NCBI RefSeq assembly: GCF_003711515.1
Contig: NW_021167081.1
Span: 620,001 to 684,000 of the forward strand
Length of the DNA: 64,000 nt
Origin: Sodiomyces alkalinus F11
Taxonomy: Eukaryota > Ascomycota > Sordariomycetes > Glomerellales > Plectosphaerellaceae
Direction: 5' to 3'
Shown: in pieces, positions 10,528-21,886 of the stretch
How the letters are laid out: each line of letters starts with the position of its first letter
Numbering within the stretch: position 1 is the stretch's first letter
Notes under the pieces: generated by a model
Databases searched by the model: none
What the model saw: the letters and a program-made list of their open reading frames with translations, nothing else
What the model was told of the DNA's origin: nothing
Translations under genes and position numbers: made by a program

Positions 10528-13457
10528 AGGCGGGGGATATCAACACCCATTAAAGCAATGATGGTGGCGGTGGTGGTGGTGGTGATGATGATGACGATGA
10601 TGGTGATGATTTGGTATTGGCGTGCATCCTTCATTCTTTATTCGTCGTTCCTCTCTGCGAAACTGTGCCCTGACCGTCGGGACTCGACGTGGCCATTTGC
10701 AACTCAATATCGAAATAGATAGCCGAGTGCCATGTTAGCCAATGTGTATATAGGGAGATGGAACACAGAGCCATTTGCCCAATGTTGGTGTGGAAAGGAT
10801 CACAACAAGAGGGACACACAAGACGTACTCGAAACCAACAAACGACGACGATACAAATCAGATGTACGGACGGGTCCCATCTGAACGAGTCGTAAAAGGT
10901 AGAAAGGTGCATGTGTAGATAGCTATCCTCTGCTGCTTCGCTGTGGCACGGCGATCTTCATACTCGTCACCATCAGACGGCATATCGGCAAGCCACCCTA
11001 AAGACCCAACGACCGTCTCGAACTAGGGGTGTCACGACAGCGGGAATCTGCATCCAAGATCCNNNNNNNNNNNNNNNNNNNNNNNNNNNNNNNNNNNNNN
11101 NNNNNNNNNNNNNNNNNNNNNNGGGGGGGGAAAGGGTTAAAAAGGCCATCGTGGGGAGCTTCGATCCGTTCTCACGCCACGCTACCCGTATTCAGGTAGA
11201 CCCAGTTGGTCACGTCGCGGGGAAGTTGCAGGACACCCTTGTTAGTTGCAGGAGTTCTGAGCTGATGAACGGAAGGACGGCTGGAGGGTGGAAATATGGT
11301 AGCCGGGTTTTCTGTAGAGGATGCAGCTTCTCTCTCCACTGCGTTCCAGGGCCCTGGCCCCTGGGATTCCCAATGTGACGTCGTGGCAGCCACAAGATTT
11401 GCATTCCGCCCAGAAAGGAGACGACGGGAAAGGGACCACCGGGTGGCTGATGCTTCGTCTCCGGTTGCCCTGCCTACCTGCAGCGTAGTTTTTATTCTCT
11501 ACTCTCGCTTTTATAATAGGTAATTGTGAGGTGATCGTATGACCGTTCTTGTTACTTGGTCAAATCCCTTGCTTCTCGAGAAAAAGACAGGAGATGCACC
11601 GCGCTCTCCCGGGAACATGCATGTTCAATGCCATGCATGTGTCATTGGACCTTGTTCACGTTGCAAAAGGTTGGGCGCTGTCTTAGATCTGCATATCTGG
11701 CTGCCAACGCTGGGTGGCAGAAGCTTGATCTTCTTGGCTTCTTCTTGGTGTCTCCCGAGAGCGCGAAAAGACTCTTGTCACTCGAGTACATGCGTTGTAC
11801 CTAGGTAATACTTCGTAGGCGGCTTCCTTCACCAATGGGGTGGTAATGTACCTTGGCAAGGCGAGATGAGATGATCCTAAGGTAGGTATTCATATTGTAA
11901 CGCTTTGTTGTGTTATGTACCTTAACTCGGCAGCCAGCCCGGTCAGCACGAAGCGGCGTGCCAACGACTAAGGTCCAGATCTGCCTACCTAGGTAAGGTA
12001 CATACACCACCTACAACGTACGCTCATCTTACAGCTCAAAAGTTTGACTGATACGAGTACTCCTCGTTATACCTTACCCTAAGTACGGGTAAGGAATAAT
12101 AGACACCTCCTGAAACCTCGGCAGGGGCACTTCTGTACGGGTACGACGTTCAAGTGAAAGCGGTGCTCCGGGGTACGAAGTAGAAGGTTCCGTTGGTGGT
12201 CGAGGCAAGGTCAGAGGTACTCGTATGTACACGCTTCCTCCCTCCATATACAAAGCAAAGCGTACGGGAGTGTCCCGTACTCTATATCTGTACTTCGTAC
12301 GTAAGATCAAGGAACGGGAGAAGCCGAGCGAAGCTCAAGCCACCACACACAGACCATCGGATCGAAGACCAGAAAGAAAGACCCCCCTGATCGGAAAGAA
12401 CACTTTCCCTCTGCCGTTGTCCATTTGGGCTAAGATTAAGCGCGGAGGAAGGCGGCCCGAATACCAAGAGAGGAGTACGTTGTAACTGTAGCTTCGTTCT
12501 GGGGTCTATGGTTCTGTACATACCTTTACCTTATGTACATATTGCACATCGGACAGCAATGTCCCTCTTTGCGGAATACGAGAGCCGAAAGTCTTAGCTC
12601 TCTGTACGGTGTACCTCCATGCTCTGTACCTTAAGGTAGGTAATGACGAATAAAGCCAGAAGGTAACTACAACGGTGTGTTACATACGGATACACAGGCA
12701 TGGTCCCACGAATCCCGCCATTCCCCTCTTTCCAGGGAGCAATTGGATTCACGTGGTGCGAAATGAAGGACTCAAATTAAGCAAATTAGTGGGCATTGAC
12801 AGCAAGTGGGGAGTGATTGACGGATGCACGGGCCCCATGGCGCTATCCCCGGTTAAGCATTTTCGCCCTTCGCATCCCCCGGCGCTACCCCGGCCAAGGG
12901 GCTTGCTTCGGGGACACAGACCCACTCGAGATCCGAGATCCGATTCGGAACGACCCCGCCCACATGTCCCGGAGCAGCAATCGGTCCCAATATGTATGTA
13001 CAGTTGTAGATGTTCCAATACATTGGCCAGAACGGAAACCCCTGCAACAAAGCTGCCCCATTCCCGTGGCCCCATGATGAGGCGGGCCGGGTAGTAATGT
13101 CTTGAACTTACCAGGCCTGTTGTTACGTATTGTTTGTTGTTGCTGATGGGGGGGCTCGTGCGTGGGTTTAGGTTCGTTGTGTTGGGTCGGGCTGCTTATG
13201 CTCCGTTCCCCAGAAAAGAGTTCGCCGACGAGCTAGAGTTTGGACGTTGTTGAGGGAGGAGGAGAAGGGGAAAGAAAAATCCATAAATGCTCACCGTTGC
13301 CCCGGCTTCTCGTCCATAGGTTTTGGTTCCCTCCAGCACTGTTCTGCCCACCGCCCCCCTTTCTCCCGCGTCTTTCCCAAACGGCAGTGTGAAAACTCCG
13401 GGTTTGAACAGCGGGTGTTGATCTACCATTAGTTGGCGTCGTCTTCCCTCATCAGCC
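10528..13457. other. Long intergenic region with palindromic motifs and an assembly gap
   Basis: No gene is supported in these 2.9 kb; the short open frames have no conserved features and mixed composition. A GGTGGT/GATGAT repeat lies at 10,560-10,610. The stretch 11,790-12,660 has many ACCTAGGT, CCTAAGGT and GTACGAAGTAC-type palindromes. A GTGGGG (12,806-12,811) fits the fungal carbon-repressor SYGGRG consensus upstream of the transporter, but a six-base match is weak evidence. Confidence 0.5.
11063..11122. other. Assembly gap (60 N)
   Basis: Sixty N bases are followed immediately by a G8 run, suggesting a homopolymer or G-rich tract that blocked sequencing. Confidence 0.99.
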
Positions 13458-15275
13458 ATGGCGGAAGAAAAGAATGACGTCGTGGGTGCTGTCCAGTCCC
13501 ACGACAATGAAGTCTCCGACGAGAAGGTAAGAAGATCCAAGGAGCACTTGACCCATACCGGTGGGTAGGGCAGGCGTAGGGTTGAACCGGACCACCAAAG
13601 CTAACTGACCCTCGCAGAAGGAAGTCCAGGTCGCCGTCATCAAGGGCGACGAGGCCTTCGGAGAGGCCATGATCAAGGAGCCTCCCAACGCCTGGAGCAA
13701 GCCGCAGATCATGATCTACGCCTTCTCCATCATCGGTTTCTTCTGCTCCACCATGAACGGATACGACGGCTCGCTCATCAACAACCTCCTCCAGAACCCC
13801 TGGTTCAAGGAGCGCTACGGCGTCGAGAACACCGGTCTCTGGACCGGTATCGTCTCCTCCATGTACCAGATCGGTGGCGTCGTCGCCCTCCCCTTCGTCG
13901 GCCCCGCCATCGACACCTGGGGCCGCCGTATCGGCATGTTCATCGGCGCCGTCATCATCATCGTCGGCACCTGCATCCAGGCCACCGCCAACGAGGCGAG
14001 CCAGTTCATGGGCGGCCGCTTCCTGCTCGGTTTCGGCGTCTCCATCGCCGCCGCCGCCGGCCCCATGTACGTCATCGAGATCAACCACCCGGCCTACCGC
14101 GGCGTCGTCGGCGCCCTGTACAACACCCTGTGGTTCTCCGGCAGCATCCTCGCCGCCGGCGCCGCCCGCGGCGCCATCGTCGACTTCCCCGGCGACACCT
14201 CCTGGCGCCTCATCACCTGGCTCCAGTGCCTCTTCTCCGGCTTCATCTGCCTCTTCGTCCTCTTCCTCCCCGAGTCCCCCCGCTGGCTCTTCGCCAACAG
14301 CAAGACCCAGGCCGCCCGCGACATGCTCACCAAGTACCACGGCGAGGGCAACCCGGACTCCGTCTGGGTCTCGCTCCAGATGAACGAGTACGAGGAGCTC
14401 CTGGACCTGGACGGCGCCGACAAGCGCTGGTGGGACTACCGCGCGCTCTTCCGCGACCGCCCGTCCGTCTACCGCCTCATGTGCAACATCACCCTGTCCG
14501 TCTTCGGCCAGTGGGCCGGCAACGCCGTGCTGTCCTACTTCCTGTCGTCCGTCCTCGACACCGCCGGCTACTACCACCACATCGAGCAGCACAACATCAC
14601 CCTGATCAACTCGTGCCAGCAGTTCGTCTGCGCCATCTTCGGCGCCACCCTCGTCGACCGCGTCGGCCGCCGCCCGCTCCTCCTCTTCTCCTTCACCGGC
14701 TGCACCGTCATCTGGCTCGGCATGACCGTCGCCTCCGGCGTCCTGGCCCAGTCCCAGACCGGCGTCAACGCCGACGGCAAGCCCGTCTTCGACAACCCGG
14801 CCGCCTCGCAGGCCTGTCTCGCCATGATCTTCCTCTTCGGCTCCGTCTACTCCGTCGGCATCACCCCGCTCCAGGCCCTCTACCCGGCCGAGGTCCTCTC
14901 CTTCGAGATGCGCGCCAAGGGTATGGCCTTCTCGTCGCTCGCTGTCAACGCCGCCGGTCTGCTCAACCAGTTCGCCTGGCCCGTCTCCATGGAGGCCATT
15001 GCTTGGCGCACGTACATCATCTTTACCATTTGGGACGCCATCCAGGTCGTTGTCATTTACTTCTTCTTGCCCGAGACCAAGGGCCGCACGGTAAGCACTC
15101 TTTCTCCCCTCTCCCTATTCCGGTGGTGCACACGTGCTAACCACCTCCCTCTGCCCTATAGCTCGAAGAACTCGACGACGTGTTCAAGGCCAAGAACCCC
15201 GTCAAGCATTCTCTTCAGAAGAAGAAAATTGGTGTCGCTCAGGATGGCCAGGTTGTCAACGTGGAGGACGCCTAA
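13458..15275 (+). CDS. MFS sugar transporter (lactose permease/hexose type), 551 aa, three exons
   Basis: The coding sequence is join(13458..13526, 13618..15090, 15162..15275). The N-terminal 23 residues are in exon 1 (MAEEKNDVVG...). Exon 2 carries the transporter body: GFFCSTMNGYDGSLINNL in TM1, DTWGRRIGMF after TM2, FLLGFGVSIAAAAGPMYVIE, the PESPRWL motif before the central loop, DRVGRRPLLL after TM8, and PETKGRT after TM12. These are signature motifs of the MFS sugar porter family. NGYDGSLINN is common in fungal lactose-permease-like and cellodextrin-type members; the substrate cannot be fixed from sequence. Exon 3 adds LEELDDVFKAKNPVKHSLQK and the tail. Very strong C-ending codon bias suggests high expression. 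The protein is of normal length and acts in the plasma membrane. Confidence 0.93.
13527..13617 (+). other. Transporter intron 1
   Basis: A 91-bp phase-0 intron has donor GTAAGA, a CTAAC branch-like site and acceptor CGCAG. It separates a short Met-bearing exon from the transporter core. Confidence 0.8.
15091..15161 (+). other. Transporter intron 2
   Basis: A 71-bp phase-0 intron has donor GTAAGC, branch-like GCTAAC and acceptor CTATAG. It falls directly after PETKGRT, a common intron position in fungal sugar porters. Confidence 0.85.
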
Positions 15276-18117
15276 ACGAGCCCAGGCATGTCGCCCCAAC
15301 ACAACCTCGCGAGCGTGTCGTTCCACAAGGAGGGCACTCGAAGGGTGCTGTCGACCAATTCCAGCTGTCCGTGTACATATCCGCTGTTCTATAATTAATT
15401 AGTCCATACTGTCGATTACCCGTGTGTTAAACACATCCCCATCAATTCACCTAAAACCTCCCTCCAATCTCTCGGAGCGATGAACATCGAGACCGTCGAA
15501 TCGTTGCTGCTGCCCCTAGATCATCCGTCAGAGTGAATCGTTTGGCTCAAGTTCGGCACCTTTGACTCGACAATTCGTAGACCTTGTCCTCTGCCAAGTC
15601 GGAAGACGCCTGGTTCTGGTCCAGTAGAAGCCAGGGTACTCATTCCACGCTCCAATGCCGTTTCCCACCCCGGTCCCATAGTTTCACTGCTTCCTTTGCT
15701 CACATGCACTCTGGGGTGCGCCGAGGTGAGCTACGCAGGAGCGTGATGAATATCCGGGTTACCCAGACGGCCTGTCCACGCAAACACCCACGTAAGCGCA
15801 ATAGAATCTCCCCCCGGAAGATGGGCCGCTACTTCAAGTCCCGTGGGGGGGCATGCCAGTCAGAGTGAGAAGGTGAGAAAAGCGACACTTGGAGGAGGAG
15901 AGCGATGCAGGGGATGGCATATATATTCGTAGTCCGCCGGAATCTCAACAAACCTCGCCAGGTTTCCCATCTCGAGGCATTCATAAAGAAGAAATTTCTT
16001 TTCTTTTTACACGAGCGGGACATGACCTTGTAAATAGACCTGGGAGCATATGTACCATGTTGAATGTTGAGAGGAAATTCCGTAGACTGATGAGAAAGGG
16101 TGGCAGAGTTGCAGGTTCTATATTTAGAATACCGTGCTCTGATCATGAACTGCCCCACAGAGGGGGCTGTGCTTGAAGAGTCCCGAGACTGTGGGACGGA
16201 AGAATGGAGGTACCCAGCTTATATAAGGTAAGTACCCCCAGTATCCGTCCTACATAGGTACTTCTTAGCTCGTACTTCGTACTGCGAAGGTACAGCAACC
16301 CGTAAAGCAAGGGAAAGAAGACTCGTGGCGACTTAAGTTTCGGCAGTCATGTACCCGTATCATTTACCTTATTTTCCCATGGGCAACAGATGAAGAATCG
16401 GGAGTGAAGAACGCGGATGCAAAGTGTGTCTGGCGCATGTACACTACAGTGCACCGACACGGGGAATTAGTGGGGCAGCCCCTGACGCGTTATGAGAGGA
16501 GGGAGTCCTTCGTACAGAACAGAACAGAACAGTACATATACGATACGCAGACAACAGGTATTGGCCATGAACAGGTATCATCGAGCTGGTGGGAGTCTTC
16601 AATTCGAGACGGCAAGTGACACTACGTGGTAATGACTAACTCTTATCAATTGACCCAACATGAAGAAGAAATCATCGGAAAGCGAGACAGGAGAAGGATG
16701 TCTAACGACGGGTGAAGAGGGTGATTAAGGTCGGAGGAACACGGCAAATGCACCTTCACGCAAAGTTCCGACTAATTACTCCACAAGTCAATTTCGATTC
16801 GGGCTTCTTGGGCTGAGATGGAGCTGAGATGTCCATTCCTGTTTGGTCTTGGCCCGCTGACCCCTAGCGAGGACGACATGGATGAGAGAGCTTGGCAGCT
16901 TACAAGTCTCGATGTCTCAGCTTTCAGGGACCACCACACTTCCATTTTTAGGCCACTTGCTCTCCTCTCCAGGGATTACGACTATGTACAATCATCAATG
17001 ATAGCGACGGTCTCGTGAAGCACCAGACGGTAATCTTCTCCGGGCGGCCATCCTACGGATGCACACTCATGCGCCACAATAATCCTGCACAGCAGTGTTG
17101 AGGGCGCAAAACGACAAGAGGCTGGGGGACTAGCTAGCCCATCGGAGTGCAAAGTACCTACCTAGGTAATTACTTCATACAATACTCCGGGCTTTGGATG
17201 TTTGGTTTCTCGTTTTTTCCTTTGGAAAAGTGCTTCGAACGGAAGACGTGGAAGACAAACTGAGTTTTTCATTTTCGATTCCGTTCCCCATATTTCTCCC
17301 CCTTGAATTTCGTTCTGACGCAATCTGCACAACCCGCGTACAACGTACAGAGTAAGAACTAAGGTACATATCAACATGGATGCACATCTTGGTGGGCCCA
17401 AAGTAAGCTCACCTCTTGGTACCTTATCTACTTATGGAGGTACGGAGTCCTAATTAAGGTACCTGTAAGCTCACGCTAAAGTTGGCTGTGTGTGGTAGGC
17501 TGGGCAACGGCTTGGGGCTGGGCAACGGCTGCGCCACCTCAACCGGGGCAAATAGCGATTGACATCAGTGATAGCCGGGAGGCCGCGCACATGTACATGT
17601 ACAACGTGGGCCAACAGGGGGAGGCGGGGAGCACTTGTACACAAGGTATATGTGTAAGGTACCGTAAGGTATGTACCTTACGTACTTTCACAATTACTCG
17701 CACCTCCTGATATCCCAGACGTGTAGGAAATCCTTCGCCCAACTTTTATAAAACCAGCCGATACCCTGTTGTCCCTGCGCATTTGTTATTGCCCATCCGT
17801 CTTTCGCTGTCATCTCCCCCCCTCCGGAAACCATCGTTTCGTTTCTTTCTCCCGTCCCTGAACTAGGCAGGGTTGCATTCTCCTGACTACACCAGAGGAT
17901 TAACCAGGCACCACTCGTTTAACTCGTACCCGCCTTTCCCCCTACGGTGTACGAACCCCCTTCGTTTGCCCTTCACATAGACGACGTCAGTCAGTCCAAA
18001 AAAACCATCAGGAGAACAACCATTGGTGGCCTGACCCAGCGACATACCAAAAGAAAATAAGCAATATAAGCGATTCAATAGGTCTTCGCCCCAAATCATC
18101 ACACAGCGTCGCGAAAA
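15276..18117. other. Intergenic region between transporter and SUR7-like gene
   Basis: No gene is supported. Palindromic ACCTAGGT and GTACTTCGTAC-type motifs cluster at 16,205-16,300, 17,153-17,175, 17,415-17,465 and 17,645-17,690. A GAACA repeat lies near 16,518-16,532. The final 350 bases have the CT-rich character of a long 5' leader. Confidence 0.5.
17745..17753 (+). promoter_or_regulatory. Candidate TATA element upstream of the SUR7-like gene
   Basis: TTTATAAAA occurs about 365 bases before the ATG and is followed by pyrimidine-rich sequence typical of a fungal leader. The distance fits only if the 5' UTR is long, so this is tentative. Confidence 0.3.
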
Positions 18118-19281
18118 ATGGGTGTCGGACGCTTCTTTTGCGTGGCATTGCCATTCATCCTCTCGGTCGCCTCCATGGCCTTCCTGATGGCCTCCACCCT
18201 GGCCGGTATCACCGCCAAGGACCTGTATCTCTTCCGCATTGACGCTTCGGAGCTCGAGATCAGCCCCGGCGACATTCTTGACCTACTGCGCGGCAGCGGC
18301 TGGGAGGACCTTCTGCCCGAAGGCGTCAACATTGAAGACCTCGATCTCGACAACCTGCCTGATAACATCAATCCCGACAACATCCCCGATGACATCAACC
18401 CTGACGACCTCCCTGATATCCCTGATAACGTCAATCCCTCCGACGTTATCAACAACAACAAGAAGAAGCGTCAGAATAACCCCACAGAGCGCACCATCAC
18501 CGCCGAGGACCTCGGCCTGGACGACGTGTACTACATCAACATCTGGAACTACTGCTCCATCGACGCCGACGGCGACCGCTCATGCATCGACTCGGCCTTC
18601 GACTGGGCGCGCGAGGAACTCAACACGGGCTTCCTGCAAACCGCGGGCGAGATATCCGGCAACCGCATCGAGCTCCCGGAGGAGATGGAGACGGCGCTCG
18701 ACATTTTTAAGGAAGTGTCGCGCTGGACCCAGATCGTCTACCTCATCGCCTTCGGCGCCCTGGGCCTCTCCATCGTCTGCGGCATCTTCGCCAACTTCAC
18801 CCGCGTCATGTCGTGCATCACCTGGTTCGTCGCCGTCATCGCCACCGTCGCCGTCGTCGGCGTCGCCGCCATGACCACCACCATGGCCGTCGTCGCCGTC
18901 GGCGCCATCCGCAGCGCCGCCGAGCTCTCCGGCGTCTCCGGCGTCGAGGCCGACCTCAACACCACCTTCCTCGCCCTCGTCTGGATCGCCGCCGCCTGCG
19001 CCCTCGCCGCCGGCTTCTTCTGGCTCTTCACCATCTGCTGCTGCGCCCCCGACCGCTCTTCCTCCCGCGAGCGCCGCGGCAGCAGTGATTACAGCGACAA
19101 GTACTTCCCCCCCGGCGCCGCCGCCGGCACCTACAACAACTCGGGCACGTACCAGCCGCTGCCCTCGCCCGAGCACCAGGGCTTCTATAACCAGCAGACC
19201 ACCACCCAGTACGGCGCGCCGCGTCACCCTGCCGCTGTTCGGTCCGATATGGCCTATGAGCCTTACTCGCACCGCGTCTAA
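18118..19281 (+). CDS. SUR7/PalI-family plasma membrane protein, 387 aa
   Basis: An intronless frame begins MGVGRFFCVALPFILSVASM, the first membrane segment. A long extracellular loop contains IWNYCSIDADGDRSC (Cys146 and Cys154), the W-x-Y-C...C pattern of SUR7/PalI and claudin-like proteins. Three more membrane segments follow at about residues 206-226, 230-256 and 282-309. The C-terminal tail is cytoplasmic, Tyr/Ser/Pro-rich and begins at a Cys-Cys-Cys cluster that could be palmitoylated. SUR7-family proteins mark eisosome membrane domains or act in pH sensing (PalI). An unusual feature is an acidic repeat at about residues 78-110 built on DN-INPD and DD-LPD units. Confidence 0.88.
   Translation: MGVGRFFCVALPFILSVASMAFLMASTLAGITAKDLYLFRIDASELEISPGDILDLLRGSGWEDLLPEGVNIEDLDLDNLPDNINPDNIPDDINPDDLPDIPDNVNPSDVINNNKKKRQNNPTERTITAEDLGLDDVYYINIWNYCSIDADGDRSCIDSAFDWAREELNTGFLQTAGEISGNRIELPEEMETALDIFKEVSRWTQIVYLIAFGALGLSIVCGIFANFTRVMSCITWFVAVIATVAVVGVAAMTTTMAVVAVGAIRSAAELSGVSGVEADLNTTFLALVWIAAACALAAGFFWLFTICCCAPDRSSSRERRGSSDYSDKYFPPGAAAGTYNNSGTYQPLPSPEHQGFYNQQTTTQYGAPRHPAAVRSDMAYEPYSHRV
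18352..18452 (+). repeat. Coding repeat of D(N/D)INPD-type units in the SUR7-like gene
   Basis: Degenerate 18-24-base units encode PDNINPDNIPDDINPDDLPD and then IPDNVNPSD in the extracellular loop. The repeat is regular in protein and partly in DNA, implying recent tandem expansion. Confidence 0.8.
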
Positions 19282-20097
19282 GGGGTCGGTTTGTTTGCTT
19301 CTCAATGCGCGCCACAGGAGAGAGGTGTATCGGGGTGGATCTGTCTTTGCAGGGCGTCAAAAGGGCGTTATTTTTCTTTTTTGTCTTGTTGTACCAGGAA
19401 ACCCTTCGGAAGGGACCTGTCAGGACTTGGGACTTGCATGTTTAACTTTGCATCCTTTTGGAGCATGGCATTTTCTGTTTATGAACCCGGCGAACTTTAT
19501 GGATCAATGATGGGATAGTCAGACGTCTCGTGGACGCAGAGGATGATGGAATTATAACCTCGTCCGGGGCTACTAGGCACTTGACGATAAAATCGTATGT
19601 TGCTATAGTAAGGTGGTGTCTGTATCTTATAGACGGCTTTCCCTACCAGGGATGAATGAATAATCACAGACTGAAGTCAAAACAACTACCCCTTCCTCGC
19701 TCTTATACCTAAGGTATTATTATATACGCGGGTAGCGTATTCTTTATGGAATCAATTAACGTTGCCGTCCTCGTAGGTGTTCTAAAACGATGAATCACCC
19801 CAATGGAATGTGGACAGGTGTGGTGGCATCGGGCGGCCGTTTTACGGTGTAGAATTCCAATGGTGAGCCGGGCTTGGCTGAAATGGTCGCAGCCACACGA
19901 AACGGTTTCATTTTGGCTTTACAGAGGACTAAGAAATCAAAAACGTCGGAACGTGTCGGATACGCAGGAGGTCTTGTTCAACAGAGCCTCACTCCATACT
20001 TTAGGTACCACCTGCTCCGTGAAGAAGACGGGTACGGGTGCTACACTACCTATTTAAGGGGCATTATCGGTGGTCCCAATATGCAATACGAAATACG
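19282..20097. other. Intergenic region before the tRNA
   Basis: No gene is supported. It holds the presumed SUR7-like 3' UTR, and an ACCTAAGGT palindrome near 19,706-19,715. Confidence 0.45.
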
Positions 20098-20179
20098 TCT
20101 CTGATCGTATAGTGGCTAGTATGCCAGCTTGTCAAACGACAATTCGCTGGAGACCGGGGTTCAATTCCCCGTCAGAGAG
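20098..20179 (+). tRNA. tRNA-Asp (GTC) with a 10-base intron
   Basis: All four arms fold. The acceptor TCTCTGA (20098-20104) pairs with TCAGAGA (20172-20178), followed by discriminator G. The D-arm is GTAT-AGTGGCTA-GTAT, as in fungal tRNA-Asp. The anticodon stem is CCAGC (20124-20128) with GCTGG (20146-20150), and the T-arm is CGGGG-TTCAATT-CCCCG. The sequence between the anticodon-stem strands is 17 bases, ten more than a normal loop. Anticodon GTC sits at 20131-20133; with the canonical site after base 37, the intron is 20135-20144. The intron contains GACAA, complementary to TTGTC, giving the usual anticodon-intron helix. The spliced length is 72 bases. Confidence 0.85.
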
Positions 20180-20186
20180 ATTCTCA

Positions 20187-20191
20187 TTTTT
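20187..20191 (+). terminator. Pol III terminator of the tRNA gene
   Basis: A T5 run lies eight bases past the tRNA 3' end, with further T runs just beyond. Confidence 0.75.
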
Positions 20192-20648
20192 CCTTTTTGC
20201 ATTTTTTCTTCTTTTTTCGTCGTCGTCAGAATATTCGCTCTATCTTGCTCTTTAATTGTTTTGTCATGCTAGTCTTTACACATTGCACACTACCTTATTG
20301 ACAAGCCGTTTCCCTGGTAGCCCACAATTGCTGTCCCAGATGACACCGTGCCCGGGTGCTAATAAGCGGCAACTCTGTCAGAACCAAACGTCTACCTAGC
20401 TTACAACTATTGGGCAAGGGTGGTGATTAAAACGAGGCGAATGGAACCACTTGATCGTACGAGGTTGGCGAAGTCGGGCAATATATATTTGGAGAGCCTT
20501 CATGTGCACCGTTGCCGGCTGATCTACGCGGCGAGGGACGATATCGCACTTGGGGTTCAGGTGGCAGCTGTCTGTCTACCTGACTACCACCAACAAGGTC
20601 CCAAATCAATGCTTTTTGCCCTTCATAACAACAACAACAATAACAACA

Positions 20649-20679
<31 letters not shown>

Positions 20680-21886
20680 ACCTAAGGAGGAGACCCTGGC
20701 CACCTACGAGGTCACGTTACGTGCTAGTTTTGAGCTGATCCTGCGGACTAAATTGCGGCGCCACTTCAAGGAGTCGTCTCGGTCAGGAGACCCGGGGTGT
20801 CACGATTGTGATCCAATGGTTGATGGGTACACTTCATTGCCTAAAATCTCTTCTTCTCGTGTGAGAAAGTCCCCTACCCCGTTCGACCAGAAAAAGAGGC
20901 AGACCTTTAATAGGAGAGGTACTATCTATGCTATGCATTGAAACTTGAAACCACCATGTATATGGGATTAGAAGGGACTGCGGAATACTGACACCAACCT
21001 GTATCCCGTAATTACAGGATATACTCCGTAAGCTACGATACTTATGTCCGAGCAGAGGGCTGTGCAGATACATATACCTACGAAGTACGTGTAGTTACTT
21101 GCCCGCCAAGATGGTCCAGAAGCCGATTGGCGTTAAATGTGCTGCACAAAGCTCCACTTCCCACTTCCCACTTCCCACTCGCTGATACGCCCAAGTACCT
21201 CTGTGCGGAGTACTCCGTACTTCACCTAAAAAATAAGGTACGTACGAGGTAAGAAGCCACTCTACCTTAGTGTACCGTCGCACCACGCAGCGTTCTCTAT
21301 AAGGTAGGATCTGGGCGGGCCTGCTTAGTTCTAACTGGACAAGGCTGACGCCGAAACGTGACGCAGGTTTATCTTCAACTTCCTTCTTCCACCACTTCAC
21401 ACACACACACACACACACACACACCGCACCAAAACGCCCGCCTTCCAACAACTCCGCCCACGCAAGAAAAAAAAACATCAAACCGTCCGAACAAACAAAC
21501 CCGAGATTCATCATATTGATCAAGACGACCAGCCGCATTCGACATACCTCTTTTTTCTGCTACCTCGATAACGCTCCCTCGTTCCCCGCTGCCTGCCATA
21601 AAACAGGCTTCAGACTTTCTTTCCCCTTCAACGTCACGAAATTGGACGCCACAACTCGCCGCCGTTTTTTCCCTCACTCCCAATTCTACTACGTCCTTGA
21701 TAATATCTTCTATCCTCCCTAGCACGTGCTGGGAGACTGGCATCCTCTTACATTAGTAATTTCTTTTTCTCTTTCCGCCGTCATCGGCTTCGTGGGCAAG
21801 ACGGACCTGCGAACCGACCCGCATTGGCAAAAACGTCTACGTCCGCTTCACGCCGCTGATACGCCGAATAGGAGTACCAGAACGTG
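20192..21886. other. Intergenic region between the tRNA and the phosphatase gene
   Basis: No gene is supported. An (AAC)n-(GAC)n tract lies at about 20,627-20,680 and makes a spurious Asn/Asp-rich open frame. A triplicated CACTTCC unit lies near 21,158-21,178 and an (AC)n tract at 21,397-21,424. GTACTCCGTACTT-type palindromes occur near 21,205-21,222. The last 300 bases are the probable leader of the next gene. Confidence 0.5.
21397..21424 (+). repeat. (AC)n microsatellite
   Basis: An uninterrupted AC dinucleotide tract lies about 460 bases upstream of the phosphatase start. Confidence 0.95.

Noticed and set aside
13429..14592. 387-codon minus-strand open frame opposite the transporter
   Set aside because: It is a codon-bias shadow of a well-conserved MFS gene.
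20420..20941. 173-codon open frame with Asn/Asp runs
   Set aside because: It is sustained by (AAC)n-(GAC)n; flanking residues show no conserved domain, and no splice or leader context supports it.
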